Notes: generated by a model not told the origin, from the sequence alone. A stretch of DNA of 64,000 nt from Roseateles chitinivorans (GCF_002761755.1 NZ_PEOG01000029.1:1-64000); one strand, 5' to 3'; shown: positions 1 through 8,594, counted from the stretch's first letter. Program-made: numbers and translations.

Positions 1-1684
1 TCAGCGCCAGCGCCGTGACGGTGAGCGCGGGCACGAGCGGCGGCATGGCGGGCGCCTTCAAGGACAGCGGCGACGAGCGCAGCACCACGCGCAGCACGAT
101 CAGCGCGGGCAGCACGACGATCACCAGCGGCGATGCGGCGAGCCAGGCGGCGCTGGAGAAGCTGGACCGCGGCGCGACCAACGATGCGACGGCGGGCAAG
201 CTGGCGCAGGGCTGGGATGGGCAGAAGCTCGCGCAGCAGGTGAAGGTGAATGCGCAGATCGTGGCGGAGTTCGGGGCGGAGGCCTCCTCACGGGTCGCAG
301 AGTACGCGAAGGGCAAATTGATCGAAGCCGCTCGCCTTGAGGCCAAGGCAGACCAAGCGAAGGGGACGCCGGAGGGCGATGCGTTCGCGGCGGAGGCAGC
401 GAAGCTGAAGGAGCAGTGGGACGTTGATGGCTCTCTGCGCATCGCCGCGCATGCGATTGTTGGAGGACTGACCGGCAACTTGCAGGGGGCACTCGGGGCA
501 GCCGCAGGTACGGCCGCCGCGCCCAAGATTGGGGACGCGCTCATTGACGCAGGCCTCGATCCGGAATTGACGAAGAACCTGGTTGCGCTCGCCAGCGCCA
601 CTGTCGGCGCTGCAGCGGGCGGAGCCAGCGGAGCCGCCGCTGCATTCAATGAAGCCGAGAACAACTATCGGACGATGAGCCCGATCAGGGATGTGCGAAA
701 CGCCGTGAACAAGGCGGCCGCGCAGCTCTACGACAAGTGCGGCGCCAACTGCACTGCAGAAGACTACCGGCGGATGGATTACCAGCTGGCGAGGATCGAG
801 AGCTCCTCCACGCTGCTCCACATTGTTGCCAATGGCGGAGGACTGACCGAGAAGCAGGCCGTCGAACTTGCGCAGACCGTCGGCGAGTTGCTGCCTGTCT
901 TCGGCACGGCGGAATCCGTTGCACAAGCCCTCACCGGCAAGTCGATCCTGACGGGTGAAGAAACAAATCAGTACCTGGCAGCGGTCGGCGCCGTCCCGGT
1001 CCTGGGCTTCCTCTTCAAACGCATGCCCAAGGACATTCCAGGGCGCATTGCTTACCTCATGCAGGATGCGAAGGCCTACATGGGCGTTGACAACGCCGCG
1101 ATGGCTGCTGAGAAGATCGCGGAGGCGGGCAAGCTCGCGGGTGTGCCGGTTGATGCGCAGGCCGTCGCAAAGAGACTCGGAGAGTTGTCCGAAGCCGGCG
1201 ATATCAAGAAGATCAATATTGTTGATCCCGGCGCCAGGGGGGACTGGGGCAAAGCAATTAATGGCGAGTTGCAGAAGGATGCGGCGTACGTATTGACCAA
1301 TGGGCATTCCTACGTAACGGACGCTGCGGGAAGAGTCAAGCAAGTCGCCGGCGAACTCAGTCTTGAAAAAATGGATCGGAATCTTTACGCCCAGCTGATA
1401 ACCGGAAAGGCTGCGAGGCCGGCGACGAGGGCGGACATCTGATCGCGACGGTTTTAGGCGGGGCAGGCGATAGAATCAATATCGTTCCTCAGTCGTTTGC
1501 GCTGAATCGCGGCGCGTGGCGTGACATGGAGAAAGAGCTTCAAGGGCTGTTGAAGGATGGTAAATCAATTAGTATGAAAATTGATATTCCCTATCCTTCC
1601 AAAGGTGGCCCTCGTCCTAACGAATTTCTCGTCACAGCAATAGTCGATGGCATTCCTAAAACATTTCCGGTATTTAAGCAGTAG
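1..1684 (+). pseudogene. cdiA: C-terminal part of CdiA/filamentous haemagglutinin with DNA/RNA non-specific endonuclease toxin, frameshifted
   Basis: The gene is open from the window edge (frame of position 3), so this is the 3' end of a large secreted exoprotein. An Ala/Gly-rich pretoxin region ends in AENNY (654-668), a variant of the VENN motif that separates CdiA stalks from their variable toxins. A pretoxin stretch with LLPVFGTAESV follows, and then a toxin fold with DAAGRVKQV and KMDRNLY. The reading frame ends at TGA 1440-1442, but the -1 frame continues at once with AGDEGGHLIAT, INIVPQ and LNRGAW and stops at TAG 1682-1684. This is the signature of the DNA/RNA non-specific endonuclease family (Endonuclea_NS_2 type), with the GGHLIA catalytic histidine in the shifted frame. 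A single base is missing near 1421, after an ARP codon run. As read, the toxin loses its active site. A sequencing error cannot be excluded. Confidence 0.85.
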
Positions 1685-1692
1685 GAGAAGAG

Positions 1693-2559
1693 ATGAAGGA
1701 CCTTGAACCTCTGTACGTGCAACTCGCTCAAGTACTTGTCGGTTTGGCAGGTTCGGACTGGACGACAGCATGTATTTCGGCGCCGGTCCTTGGGGATCGC
1801 TGCGGTGGCATTGAACTCTCGTCGATAAGTGCCGCCGGTGAAAAGAAATGGCTGAAGCCGACGTTTCAGGCGATTACCGCAATTGACGAGACCTTCTTGA
1901 AGATCCGTGATGAACTCCGCGTGAGTTCCGGAACGAGGATTTGGTCAATTTGCTTTGATTTACAAAGAGACGGAAAGATGTCGGCAAAGTTCGGTTATGA
2001 GAAGCCTTCATGGTATGACGAGCGGGACGAATCTACTGAGATGCCGCAATCCGCTGAGATGCTCACCATGCCCGCTGTCGAACCGTTTAATTTGGAGGCG
2101 AGAGAAGCTGATGCTCTTAAATGGTTGCAGAAGGTGACTGCGATTAATGCTGAGAAGTGGGGGATAGGAAGCGAAGCACGCTGGGATCTCGACATGGCGC
2201 ACGGCGAAATTCGCTGGATTTTCCCGGAGGGGCGTACGCTTGTAGGGGCGGTGCAGGTGCTTGGCACGCATCGAATTGACGGTCGCGATTTTCTTTGGTC
2301 TTGGGGTAATCCATCGATTCCGGAACAACTAAGCATGGCAGCATTGAAGCTGCGTAATGTGGGAAAGCAGCTTGGAATTCAAGAACTCACAGATCGTTCT
2401 GCGATTGCTGATGATCCTCGGGTGTGGGCTTGGGCCGGCATGGCTGCCAAGGAAAGCGAACTCGATGGCGTCTATCGAGTAAACTCGAATGGCACTTGGG
2501 TCTATTTGTTATATTCAAACATTCGGGCGCATGCTCAGTCGTTTGAAGGTGATGAATGA
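1693..2559 (+). CDS. YezG-like immunity protein fused to DUF6882 domain
   Basis: This 288-residue cytoplasmic protein starts 8 bp after the toxin stop behind a good ribosome site (ggagaag), where a cdiI gene is expected. Residues about 1-115 resemble the YezG immunity family: an N-terminal PLYVQLAQVL helix, then an IWSICFDL strand and KFGYEKPSWYD. YezG proteins neutralise endonuclease toxins, which fits the toxin upstream. Residues about 140-285 match DUF6882, with WGIGSEARWDLD, a WIFPEG turn, DFLWSWGNPSIP and a final WVYLLYSN. The joining of the two domains in one frame suggests either a two-domain immunity protein or two immunity genes fused. Base composition is clearly more AT-rich than the toxin stalk, as is usual for traded immunity genes. 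Function is inferred from family and position. Confidence 0.75.
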   Translation: MKDLEPLYVQLAQVLVGLAGSDWTTACISAPVLGDRCGGIELSSISAAGEKKWLKPTFQAITAIDETFLKIRDELRVSSGTRIWSICFDLQRDGKMSAKFGYEKPSWYDERDESTEMPQSAEMLTMPAVEPFNLEAREADALKWLQKVTAINAEKWGIGSEARWDLDMAHGEIRWIFPEGRTLVGAVQVLGTHRIDGRDFLWSWGNPSIPEQLSMAALKLRNVGKQLGIQELTDRSAIADDPRVWAWAGMAAKESELDGVYRVNSNGTWVYLLYSNIRAHAQSFEGDE

Positions 2560-2562
2560 GAA

Positions 2563-3024
2563 TTGAACGCCGCTAATGACAAAATTCGGTTCCATCAAGT
2601 GATGGAAAATCTTCAGCGAGATGACGGTCTAATGGCTTCCGCTGTGATCAACCAGAGGAATGATCGTTCCATATGTGGGAGCGCTTGGCGTCTCCGGAAG
2701 GCCCTTGTGAGATGCTTATGGAAGATGCCGTGTACATCGCCCTGGGGGATTATCGCCATCCGTTATGCGGGAAGTTCTTGAATTGGACGATTTCGACTAC
2801 CGAGCGTGCACTGTCTGATCCCCGTTTCGAGATTGAATCTGAAAGCAGATTCAAGGGATGGAAGAATTCGGCCACCTTTCCTGGAAATCATGGAAGGGTG
2901 CTAGCGATTAGTGCGCTTGCAGCCGCAAATGAAGAATCAAGTAGACGTCGATCAGCACAAGATTCGTGAGGCGGCCGATCACCTTGCAACGTCTGCGCTG
3001 CTGGAAAAAGGCCGCAACTGGGCC
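2563..3024 (+). pseudogene. Decayed immunity-like gene, 5' portion of a chimeric pseudogene
   Basis: A coherent protein can be read only by changing frame twice. It starts in the frame of TTG 2563 (IRFHQVMENLQRDD), shifts near 2670 into the frame of ATG 2673 (MWERLASPEGP, ALGDYRHPLC, WTISTTERALSDPRFE, NHGRVLAISALAAAN), and returns near 2935 to the first frame (VDVDQHKIREAADHL, ALLEKGRNWADFS). The pieces join smoothly and have no stops inside them, which argues for one former gene of about 155 codons or more. It directly follows the YezG-DUF6882 gene. I do not recognise the family by name. It resembles cytoplasmic immunity proteins in composition and setting. Its own 3' end is missing and is replaced by the tail described in the next entry. 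Confidence 0.6.
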
Positions 3025-3249
3025 GATTTCTCCCTTTCTGTGGAAGATGATGCGTATTATGCTTGGGCTGCCCCCAGGTTTGGGTCCTAGGCATCGCCGC
3101 TTGGCATCTATACGAAGGCGGAGTTCGTGAATCTTTCTGAAGATTGCTGTCGAAACTTTGTAATCGAACACCCGTAGCGAAGTGACGAGTTTCGTGAGGC
3201 GCTCGCCGCTAACGGCATGTCGCTAGTTCCGACCGCTGAGCGACCATAA
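3025..3249 (+). pseudogene. Decayed tail of an immunity-like gene, paralogous to the gene at 9434
   Basis: From about 3025 the frame-1 translation matches the last 75 residues of the intact protein at 9434-9871: VEDDAYYAWA, ASPLGIYTK, EDCCRNFV, EALAANGMSL and PTAERP, ending at the same stop position. Two in-frame TAG codons (3088-3090 and 3172-3174) break it. The nucleotide match carries on past the stop codon for some tens of bases (compare 3247-3280 with 9869-9900). A segment of DNA was therefore duplicated, not just a coding sequence. The junction to the unrelated upstream gene falls near gatttctccc, a string also present in the intact copy. Confidence 0.8.
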
Positions 3250-3315
3250 TTGGAAACAAGGGGTGGTTGCTTTGGCCCGGACGGAGGAAATCGCCCAAAT
3301 TACATCTCGTGAGTC

Positions 3316-3873
3316 ATGAAATTCACTCAGAATTACTACGCGCACTCTGCTGTGTTTTTCCGAATCGGTAAAGCAGGGCTTCAGGAATTCTACCAAGGCT
3401 TTATGGAGAACCTGCCGTATAGCCTCGATGAGCTTTTTGGAAAGATCTGGCGTACTCCAGGATTCTCGGAATGGAAAGCAAGCTTTCGTGAGGAGTCCTT
3501 GCTTCAGCTTGCTGATTGGATTCAGCTTTCCTTGGAACGAGTGCCCCTCTCCATCGGGGCCGGGAGCACACGGAATCAGCAGTCACCGCCATGGGATTTT
3601 ACGGATGCTTCGCGAGAAATTATTGTGGCGACTGGCATGTATTACGGCGAAGTAATGATACGACAAAACCCAGGAGTGTCTTGGATCCATTTTCTTAAGG
3701 GTAAGAGCATGGCTGACTATGGACAGCCCGTTATAGGAGGGGCTGTCCATCGGGTAATTAATCCTGTTCGTGTGGCAACGTCGTTTGCCTTCGGTGTCAT
3801 GGACGGGAGTGAGTCGCGGAATGGATTGCTGAGTGCCTACGAGTTCTGGAAGCAAAATATCCTAAAGAACTAG
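3316..3873 (+). CDS. Hypothetical protein, immunity-gene candidate
   Basis: This 185-residue soluble protein has no signal peptide or membrane segment. The sequence is aromatic-rich. Notable parts are an N-terminal YYAHSAVFFRIG, a middle TDASREIIVATGMYYGEVM helix, and a closing section with GGAVHRVINPVRVATSFA. I cannot name a family. AT-rich codon use, small size, cytoplasmic character and a place among cdiI-like genes make an orphan immunity role the best guess. There is no clear Shine-Dalgarno in front of ATG 3316, so expression may be weak or depend on an upstream transcript. Confidence 0.6.
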   Translation: MKFTQNYYAHSAVFFRIGKAGLQEFYQGFMENLPYSLDELFGKIWRTPGFSEWKASFREESLLQLADWIQLSLERVPLSIGAGSTRNQQSPPWDFTDASREIIVATGMYYGEVMIRQNPGVSWIHFLKGKSMADYGQPVIGGAVHRVINPVRVATSFAFGVMDGSESRNGLLSAYEFWKQNILKN

Positions 3874-4148
3874 TGCTGGGTATTGCGCATGTTTCCTGCA
3901 TTGCGGTCGAAGTGCTGGCAAGGCGAGAGAGTCATCCTGAATGAGCAGCGAATTGAGCATGCGAAAGATCGGCAAATGAAAGCTCCGAAACATGGGTCCC
4001 TGTAAAAGTGCGATATAACAGGAGGCGAAAGTGGCTCTTTAAACCACTTGGAAAAGTGGAGAGCGACTAATAGATGAGCGGTGGGGGCCGTCCTTGTTGC
4101 AATGGGTGACCGGGACGACTTTCTGGTGCCGACAAGGCTCAACCTCAA
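3874..4148. other. Gene-free stretch, nothing recognised
   Basis: About 275 bases of low-GC sequence with stops in all frames lie between the hypothetical gene ending at 3873 and the displaced cdiA fragment at 4149. No hairpin, promoter or remnant gene could be identified with any confidence. Confidence 0.5.
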
Positions 4149-4295
4149 TTGCCGTCCAACAACTCATTCAAGACAGCCCCGCGCTTCGCCAATTACCGCG
4201 AACGGTTCTCCAGCGACATCCTGCTGGAGCAGATGGCGCTCGGTCCCACCGTGACGCAGAAGCGCCTGGGTGACAACTTCACGAGCAGCGCCTAG
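4149..4295 (+). pseudogene. Displaced fragment of a CdiA/filamentous haemagglutinin gene
   Basis: The frame ending at TAG 4293-4295 reads TAPRFANYRERFSSDILLEQ followed by MALGPTVTQKRLGDNF. This is close to the conserved segment of long FHA/CdiA exoproteins usually seen as FAxYRxWLSSDYMLEQL...TQKRLGDGFYEQ, from the stalk before the C-terminal toxin. GC content jumps up at its start. The match stops right after KRLGDNF, where GFYEQKL would be expected, and an unrelated TSSA and stop follow. It is a scar left when a toxin-immunity cassette was moved together with a bit of the exoprotein gene. An immunity-like gene starts 45 bp further on. Confidence 0.7.
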
Positions 4296-4340
4296 CGCCA
4301 CGCAGACGCGGTTCCAACAATCAATTGGTGGCGAAAAGAA

Positions 4341-4805
4341 ATGAGCGAAGCGTGGATGGGAAGCGAGCGTGCCAGTGTGCAGCTTGAACTCTCTTGGCGG
4401 GCCCATGGGTCCAACTCGCCGTTTACGACCAGGAACGAGAGGGTCCAGTGGTCGGACGTAGATCTCGCCTTATCTACGGTCTTCGATGTGGGCGGGATGG
4501 TGAGACTTTCTGCCGTTCAGCCGGAAGAAACGTGGCTGATCCAATTGGCTCTCGATTGTGAGCCGGGCGCTTGCAGAATAATCGCTCGAGTCAATAGTGA
4601 AGATCAAAAAATGAGTCTGCTGGAATGGTGTCAGGGAGAGCGCTCGGACGTTCCAATAGTGATATCGGATCATGCTTGGGATGCACGAACGGTTTGTAAG
4701 AGCCTAGCGGTTGTCAAAGCAGTGTTTCAAGCAGCTTTTGATAATCCTGCAATTGAATGGAACGACCTCAAGGGATTCGAGTCGCCTTGGTTTCGCAGTC
4801 CGTGA
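4341..4805 (+). CDS. Hypothetical protein, immunity-gene candidate
   Basis: This 154-residue soluble protein starts at ATG 4341 behind gcgaaaagaa. It has alternating strands with Trp and acidic residues (ETWLIQLALD, MSLLEWCQGE, IEWNDLKGFE), a style common to small immunity proteins, but no family is recognised. It sits directly downstream of the cdiA fragment at 4149-4295, which supports the idea that both arrived together as one exchanged cassette whose toxin portion is gone. Confidence 0.6.
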   Translation: MSEAWMGSERASVQLELSWRAHGSNSPFTTRNERVQWSDVDLALSTVFDVGGMVRLSAVQPEETWLIQLALDCEPGACRIIARVNSEDQKMSLLEWCQGERSDVPIVISDHAWDARTVCKSLAVVKAVFQAAFDNPAIEWNDLKGFESPWFRSP

Positions 4806-5003
4806 GTGTTTCTCGGAGGATCTGCCACGACGCTGCGGCCACCGGCGACATAAGCTTGGTGGTCGCGAGTGGCATTAGTCGGGCCACATCGACAACTCGA
4901 GCATCGGACAAACAAGAATACTGGCACATTCGTGCGAAACGATTGGAAGTCTGAGGCGTCGGTTGTACTGGTCCCCTCGGTATTGCCCATTAATACTTAA
5001 GTA

Positions 5004-5867
5004 ATGAATAGTTCATACTACAAGTCCAGCGTCAAGAAGGGCGTAGAGCATCTCGGAAATCACTGGGACCAAGAAGCTGTTGAACTTTTGAACGAAAATC
5101 GGGGTTCGCGACTGGGATGTTTGAATGTACTGTTCAGCGACTCAAAATCGCAAAGCTTGAGATCTTGGTTCGCCCTTGAGGATCTCCGTGGTCATAAACA
5201 ATGGGCGTATATCGCCGCGAAGCTCCAAAGGATGATCTTTCAAGCGGAACCTTGGCGTTGGCTACCCGCGTTCGCTCATCTCTTCCCCTTACTCTCGGAC
5301 AGTGAAGATGTCATCGATTGGTACAGTCGGCACCGTTTGCCATTCTTCGTTCAGGACGACGAGCGAGGTAACGAAGCTGTTAATAAGGATGATCCCAATC
5401 TAGTTACATTCCATAGCTATCAACTCCACCTTGCGCTACGACCAAAATGGGAGGAGTTATACAAACGATGCGAGCGGATTCTCGCAGCGCCAGAAACGCC
5501 TGAAGGGAAGGATTTCTTAATTGACCATCGCTTTTATCTGGCGTTGGCTGAGGGCAATAAACCAGAAATGGAGTTTGCCCTGAATCACTTGACAAGCCCC
5601 GACGTTGCGCGCATTCGCAACTTTGGTGTCGCTTTTGGTCTCACAGAGAACCTGATTGCCACGCATGCAACAATCTATGCCAAGGTGGCTTGGCGCCACG
5701 GCTACGAGGTTCAAATAAATTCACCATGGGTGCCGCGGAAATGGCTTCCGGTCGAGCCTCTCGCGAAGTATGAAGACCCGTGGCCATTCATGCAGACCTT
5801 TGACATCTGGCAACCCTTCGAAGGCGATTGGGAGGGGTGGTCGCCACAAAAGAATCAACTGCAATAG
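5004..5867 (+). CDS. Imm49-like immunity protein (copy 1)
   Basis: This 287-residue helical cytoplasmic protein has KQWAYIAAKLQRM (about 68-80), FHSYQLHLALRPKWEEL (about 136-152), IDHRFYLALAEG (about 171-182) and ATHATIYAKVAWRHGYEV (about 216-233). It ends with SPWVPRKWLPVEPL and DPWPFMQTFDIWQPF. The layout, helical pairs around a conserved DHRF and a closing VPxxWLP, is what I remember of proteins labelled Imm49 in Burkholderiales. The name is a recollection rather than a demonstrated match. A paralogue with well over half of its residues identical by eye lies at 10455-11309. Imm49-type proteins protect against CDI or type VI-linked toxins; no partner toxin is present here. Confidence 0.65.
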   Translation: MNSSYYKSSVKKGVEHLGNHWDQEAVELLNENRGSRLGCLNVLFSDSKSQSLRSWFALEDLRGHKQWAYIAAKLQRMIFQAEPWRWLPAFAHLFPLLSDSEDVIDWYSRHRLPFFVQDDERGNEAVNKDDPNLVTFHSYQLHLALRPKWEELYKRCERILAAPETPEGKDFLIDHRFYLALAEGNKPEMEFALNHLTSPDVARIRNFGVAFGLTENLIATHATIYAKVAWRHGYEVQINSPWVPRKWLPVEPLAKYEDPWPFMQTFDIWQPFEGDWEGWSPQKNQLQ

Positions 5868-6227
5868 GTGATTTTTCCGAAGTCCGACCGTACCGGATTC
5901 AGTCACCTCTCGGCCGTCAATGCTGCCGACTGCCGGGGTGCCCGCCTTAAGGTGAGCACGTCGACGCTGAGATAAGTTCCGCACCGCTAGACCGCCCAAG
6001 CCGTCACTCCATAGCCCTGACTGGCAGCGAGAGCTGCCAAAAGCGGTTAAGCCCAACCTACCAAGAAGGAATTCAAGTCACAAAGGATACTCTGAGCCTC
6101 CGCCGCCCGACAGGGATATGTCCAATTGCGATTGGAATTGCTGGGTTATAGGCGCAGGCGATATGGAGTGTGAGTTCTCGGCACGTCTACACATAACTGG
6201 TCCAGTATATTTCAAGATGAGCGAGGT
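5868..6227. other. Gene-free stretch containing a diverged repeat shared with 9110-9215
   Basis: No open frame of useful length is present. The part from about 5990 to 6080 (ctagaccgcc... ending in accaagaaggaa) resembles 9112-9205 (ctagaccgcc... ending in gccaagaaggag) over about 95 bases with small gaps. Both copies carry stops in the best frame, so they look like remains of one older sequence that was duplicated. The last 100 bases are the leader of the next gene. Confidence 0.45.
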
Positions 6228-6695
6228 ATGAGTGTTTACCCAGATATGAGCGTATACCATCATATGGTAGAGCCATATGTGTTTCCGAACGTGAGGAATG
6301 TCGGGTGGATTGATCTCATTCAATACAGTAAAGGTGAGGTGCCTGATGAAATTATTGAGAAAATCTCCTCGCTCGTGTTTGGAGACTTTCACCCCGGTTG
6401 TATTGTCGAGCCGGTGAGAGCCTTTCCGGTTTGCCCGGTATGCGGCCCTTTGACCGAGCAGCGGCATGGAAGGGCGCTCATGGAGTCAGAGTTGTGGATA
6501 CCGGATGGTGATCGGGTTTTTGCATCTCCGATTCTGATAGCTCACTTTGTTGAGACTCACGGCTATCGCCCTCCTGAGGAATACTTGGAAGCGGTCGTTC
6601 GCCTGTCTCCGACTCATTCATTTGACGGGAATTCGTTCTACCGAGAGAAACTCAAAGCGAACGGATGGCTATCTGACGTGAACGGGCGCGGGTGA
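6228..6695 (+). CDS. Hypothetical protein with a CxxC motif, immunity-gene candidate
   Basis: This 155-residue protein starts at ATG 6228, preceded by gagcgagg as a probable ribosome site; ATG 6246 in the same frame is an alternative start. It carries FPVCPVCG (about 66-73), a possible zinc knuckle half, and then ESELWIPDG, FASPILIAHFVETHGYRPPE and EYLEAVVRL. The LIxHFVxxHGYxPP block is shared with small orphan proteins I have seen beside polymorphic toxin genes, but I cannot give a family name. The function is unknown. Its position in the immunity string and low GC suggest an acquired immunity gene. Confidence 0.6.
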   Translation: MSVYPDMSVYHHMVEPYVFPNVRNVGWIDLIQYSKGEVPDEIIEKISSLVFGDFHPGCIVEPVRAFPVCPVCGPLTEQRHGRALMESELWIPDGDRVFASPILIAHFVETHGYRPPEEYLEAVVRLSPTHSFDGNSFYREKLKANGWLSDVNGRG

Positions 6696-6844
6696 AGCGT
6701 CTTTTGGCGGACGAGCTTGATATATGGCCATGCCAAGCGCACGCCTCGTGAGACAAGCGGGCAAGCCTCCGCTCCGTTGCAATCTCCACCATGGGCCTAT
6801 CAACTCGATCAGGAGAAGCTCTGCAACAGCGTGGTCAGACGGCG

Positions 6845-7010
6845 CATCGATCGGCTCACGCCGACATGGTGATTCTCGAAGAGTTGGACTATCTGCCCTT
6901 CAGCGCATTGGGCGGGCTGCTGATCTTCCCCTGCTGAGTAAACTCAGCGAGCGCACGATTTTCGTCCTCACGACGACCCGAGCTTCGGCGAATTCGAAAA
7001 CTGAATGAAA
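6845..7010 (+). mobile_element. IS21-family IstB ATPase gene remnant
   Basis: Two frames together give DMVILEELDYLPFSALGG and then LLSKLSERTIFVLTTT, followed by a shifted SFGEF. This is the Walker B/sensor portion of IstB helper ATPases (usually [35 protein letters not shown]). A frameshift near 6930 and the absence of the Walker A part show it is only a fragment. No terminal inverted repeats or target duplication were found. Confidence 0.75.
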
Positions 7011-7049
7011 TCCTCTGCGCAGTTTGAGTTCAACGATAAGAATCTCTCC

Positions 7050-7740
7050 AAGAGTGGGGGGCGTAGGCCGGGTGCGACGTGCCGTTGCAGGCGACGCAGG
7101 TGAGGCAGGTGAGGCAGGTGAGGCAGGTGAGGCAGGGGCGGGGAACGGGCGCCGTTGCGAGTGCTGCAGGACGAGAACGCGCAGCTCAAGTGCATGTACG
7201 CAGGGTTGGCGCTGATGCACAGCGCGCTCAAGGACGTCATCGAGAGAAAGCTCTGCCCCGGCGCGTCGTGAGCAGGTCGTGTAAGCGCAGGCGGCGGACC
7301 ACGGCTTGAGCAAACGTCGAACTTGTCGAGCCAGCGGGATCGCAGGATTCACGTTGCACTACAGGGCCGTGACTTTCGATGATTGCGGGTTGATCGAGTT
7401 CCTCGAACAGCACATCGCGGTGAAGCCGCGGCATGGCTTCGGCCTGATCTACGACAGTGCTCACCATCGAGGCAAGCCCTGGGGAAGACCGCGATGCGGC
7501 GTGTGTACTGTGATCTCAAGCTCAATCTGCGAGGCGCGGCAAGAATCGATTGCCGGCACGTATCAGGCGGCCATTGCACCGCTCGTGCGAACCGATCAGC
7601 ACTGGAGCTGCGATTTCATAGTCGACGCGCTCTTGTCGCGACGGCGTTCCAGGACATTCAACGGCATCGACGAGTTCAATCGGGAAGCGCTGCGCGTCGA
7701 GGTCAACACGAGTCTCATGATCAGCTCCGCAGGAGTGCCG
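7050..7740 (+). mobile_element. IS3-family transposase (OrfA/OrfB) remnant
   Basis: At 7153-7254 one frame reads LRVLQDENAQLKCMYAGLAL and then ALKDVIERKL, the leucine-zipper end of IS3 OrfA. From about 7385 an OrfB-like stretch follows (LIEFLEQHIAVKPRHGFGLI), which changes frame to MRRVYCDLKLNL near 7495. At about 7598 it continues with HWSCDFIVDAL and FNGIDEFNREALRVEVNTSL, equivalent to the first and second acidic segments of the DDE core. The catalytic glutamate end is missing. The element is inactive, with several frameshifts. It lies directly after the IstB remnant, so two different IS elements decayed side by side here. Confidence 0.8.
7096..7136. repeat. Short tandem repeat, 9-bp unit
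   Basis: Four exact direct copies of gcaggtgag, plus a partial fifth, run from 7096 to 7136 inside the decayed OrfA. The unit keeps the reading frame and would add Ala-Gly-Glu triplets. This is most likely slipped-strand expansion in dead sequence. Confidence 0.85.
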
Positions 7741-7867
7741 TTGGGAGCCGGGCTCACGTTGCTCTTGTATAACCAAGCGACGGAAGGCACTAAAGCGCCT
7801 TTTGGCCGTGAATTTGGATAAAAAGGGCACCAAGTTCCATCTAACTCAAGTTCCCAAAGGGGTGAAG

Positions 7868-8368
7868 ATGAAGCAAGAAGTACTGGATTGGCTGGAACAC
7901 TGGCTTGTGGACCATTTAACCTGCGATTCAGTCGCTCCTAGCTCTTTAGTGACGGGTACTTCTCTTGAAGAATTTGAGATTCGCCAAGTGGCCGTTGACT
8001 TTATTTATGCCGGGCTGGCTTCCGGAATGCTCGATCTTCTACCGCAAGGTGTTCTTTTTGGCGGCGGTGAACTCGGTTTCCATGGACCTCTTGACTATGC
8101 CCAAGAACTGATGAAATTTAATCCTTTTGAATTCGACGAACTGCTCGCCGGAAGAGCGGCTTGGGGTGGCCCGCAAATCGCGCTATCAAAAGCGGGAAGA
8201 GACCTGATGGAGAACGTGGGCCTGAAATTCTCGGAAACGTATGGAGAGGAAAAGGAGGAGGGGCGACAGCGGTTCTTAGCGGAAATAATTCAGCGCTTCG
8301 AGAGGATCGGTGTCCGGTTGGGTGATGTTTCCTATATTTCCGATCCGCATCTTGGGCAGGGCAGCTAA
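7868..8368 (+). CDS. Hypothetical protein, immunity-gene candidate
   Basis: This 166-residue acidic protein starts at ATG 7868 behind the strong ribosome site aaaggggtgaag. The longer upstream reading from 7802 overlaps transposon debris and is not needed. Features are EVLDWLEHWLVDHL, EFEIRQVAVDFIYAGLASGM, LFGGGELGFHGPLDYAQELM and a charged C-terminus. There is no signal peptide and no membrane segment, and no family is recognised. It begins the second half of the immunity-like string after the transposon remnants, with AT-rich codon use like its neighbours. Confidence 0.6.
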   Translation: MKQEVLDWLEHWLVDHLTCDSVAPSSLVTGTSLEEFEIRQVAVDFIYAGLASGMLDLLPQGVLFGGGELGFHGPLDYAQELMKFNPFEFDELLAGRAAWGGPQIALSKAGRDLMENVGLKFSETYGEEKEEGRQRFLAEIIQRFERIGVRLGDVSYISDPHLGQGS

Positions 8369-8594
8369 ACGCTCGTATGCCTATTTAGTTGCCTTCAGAC
8401 GGGAGTCAGTCAGATGATCGCGGAAGGCACCACTTTCCTCAAAGGTGGGGCGTTTCGGAGAACCTCAAGTTCCAGCGGAAGCCTTACCATGTCACCGAAC
8501 AAGCATGTTGAACGGCAGCTTCGGGCGGTGAACCAAACCACCATATTCCACCTAAGCTAAAAATTCCCACGCTGAGTCGTCCTAGGAGCATTTG

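Noticed and set aside
1400..1445. Programmed -1 ribosomal frameshift in the CdiA toxin
   Set aside because: No slippery heptamer or following pseudoknot is seen around 1421, and such control is not known for CdiA. A deletion or read error is simpler.
6724..7008. 94-codon frame as a gene
   Set aside because: It reads across frames of the IstB remnant; the matching protein needs a frameshift.
7096..7136. CRISPR-like array
   Set aside because: Contiguous 9-bp units without spacers; a plain tandem repeat in dead transposase sequence.
7306..7821. 171-codon frame as a gene
   Set aside because: It is a decayed OrfB of an IS3 element with shifted segments, not a functional protein.
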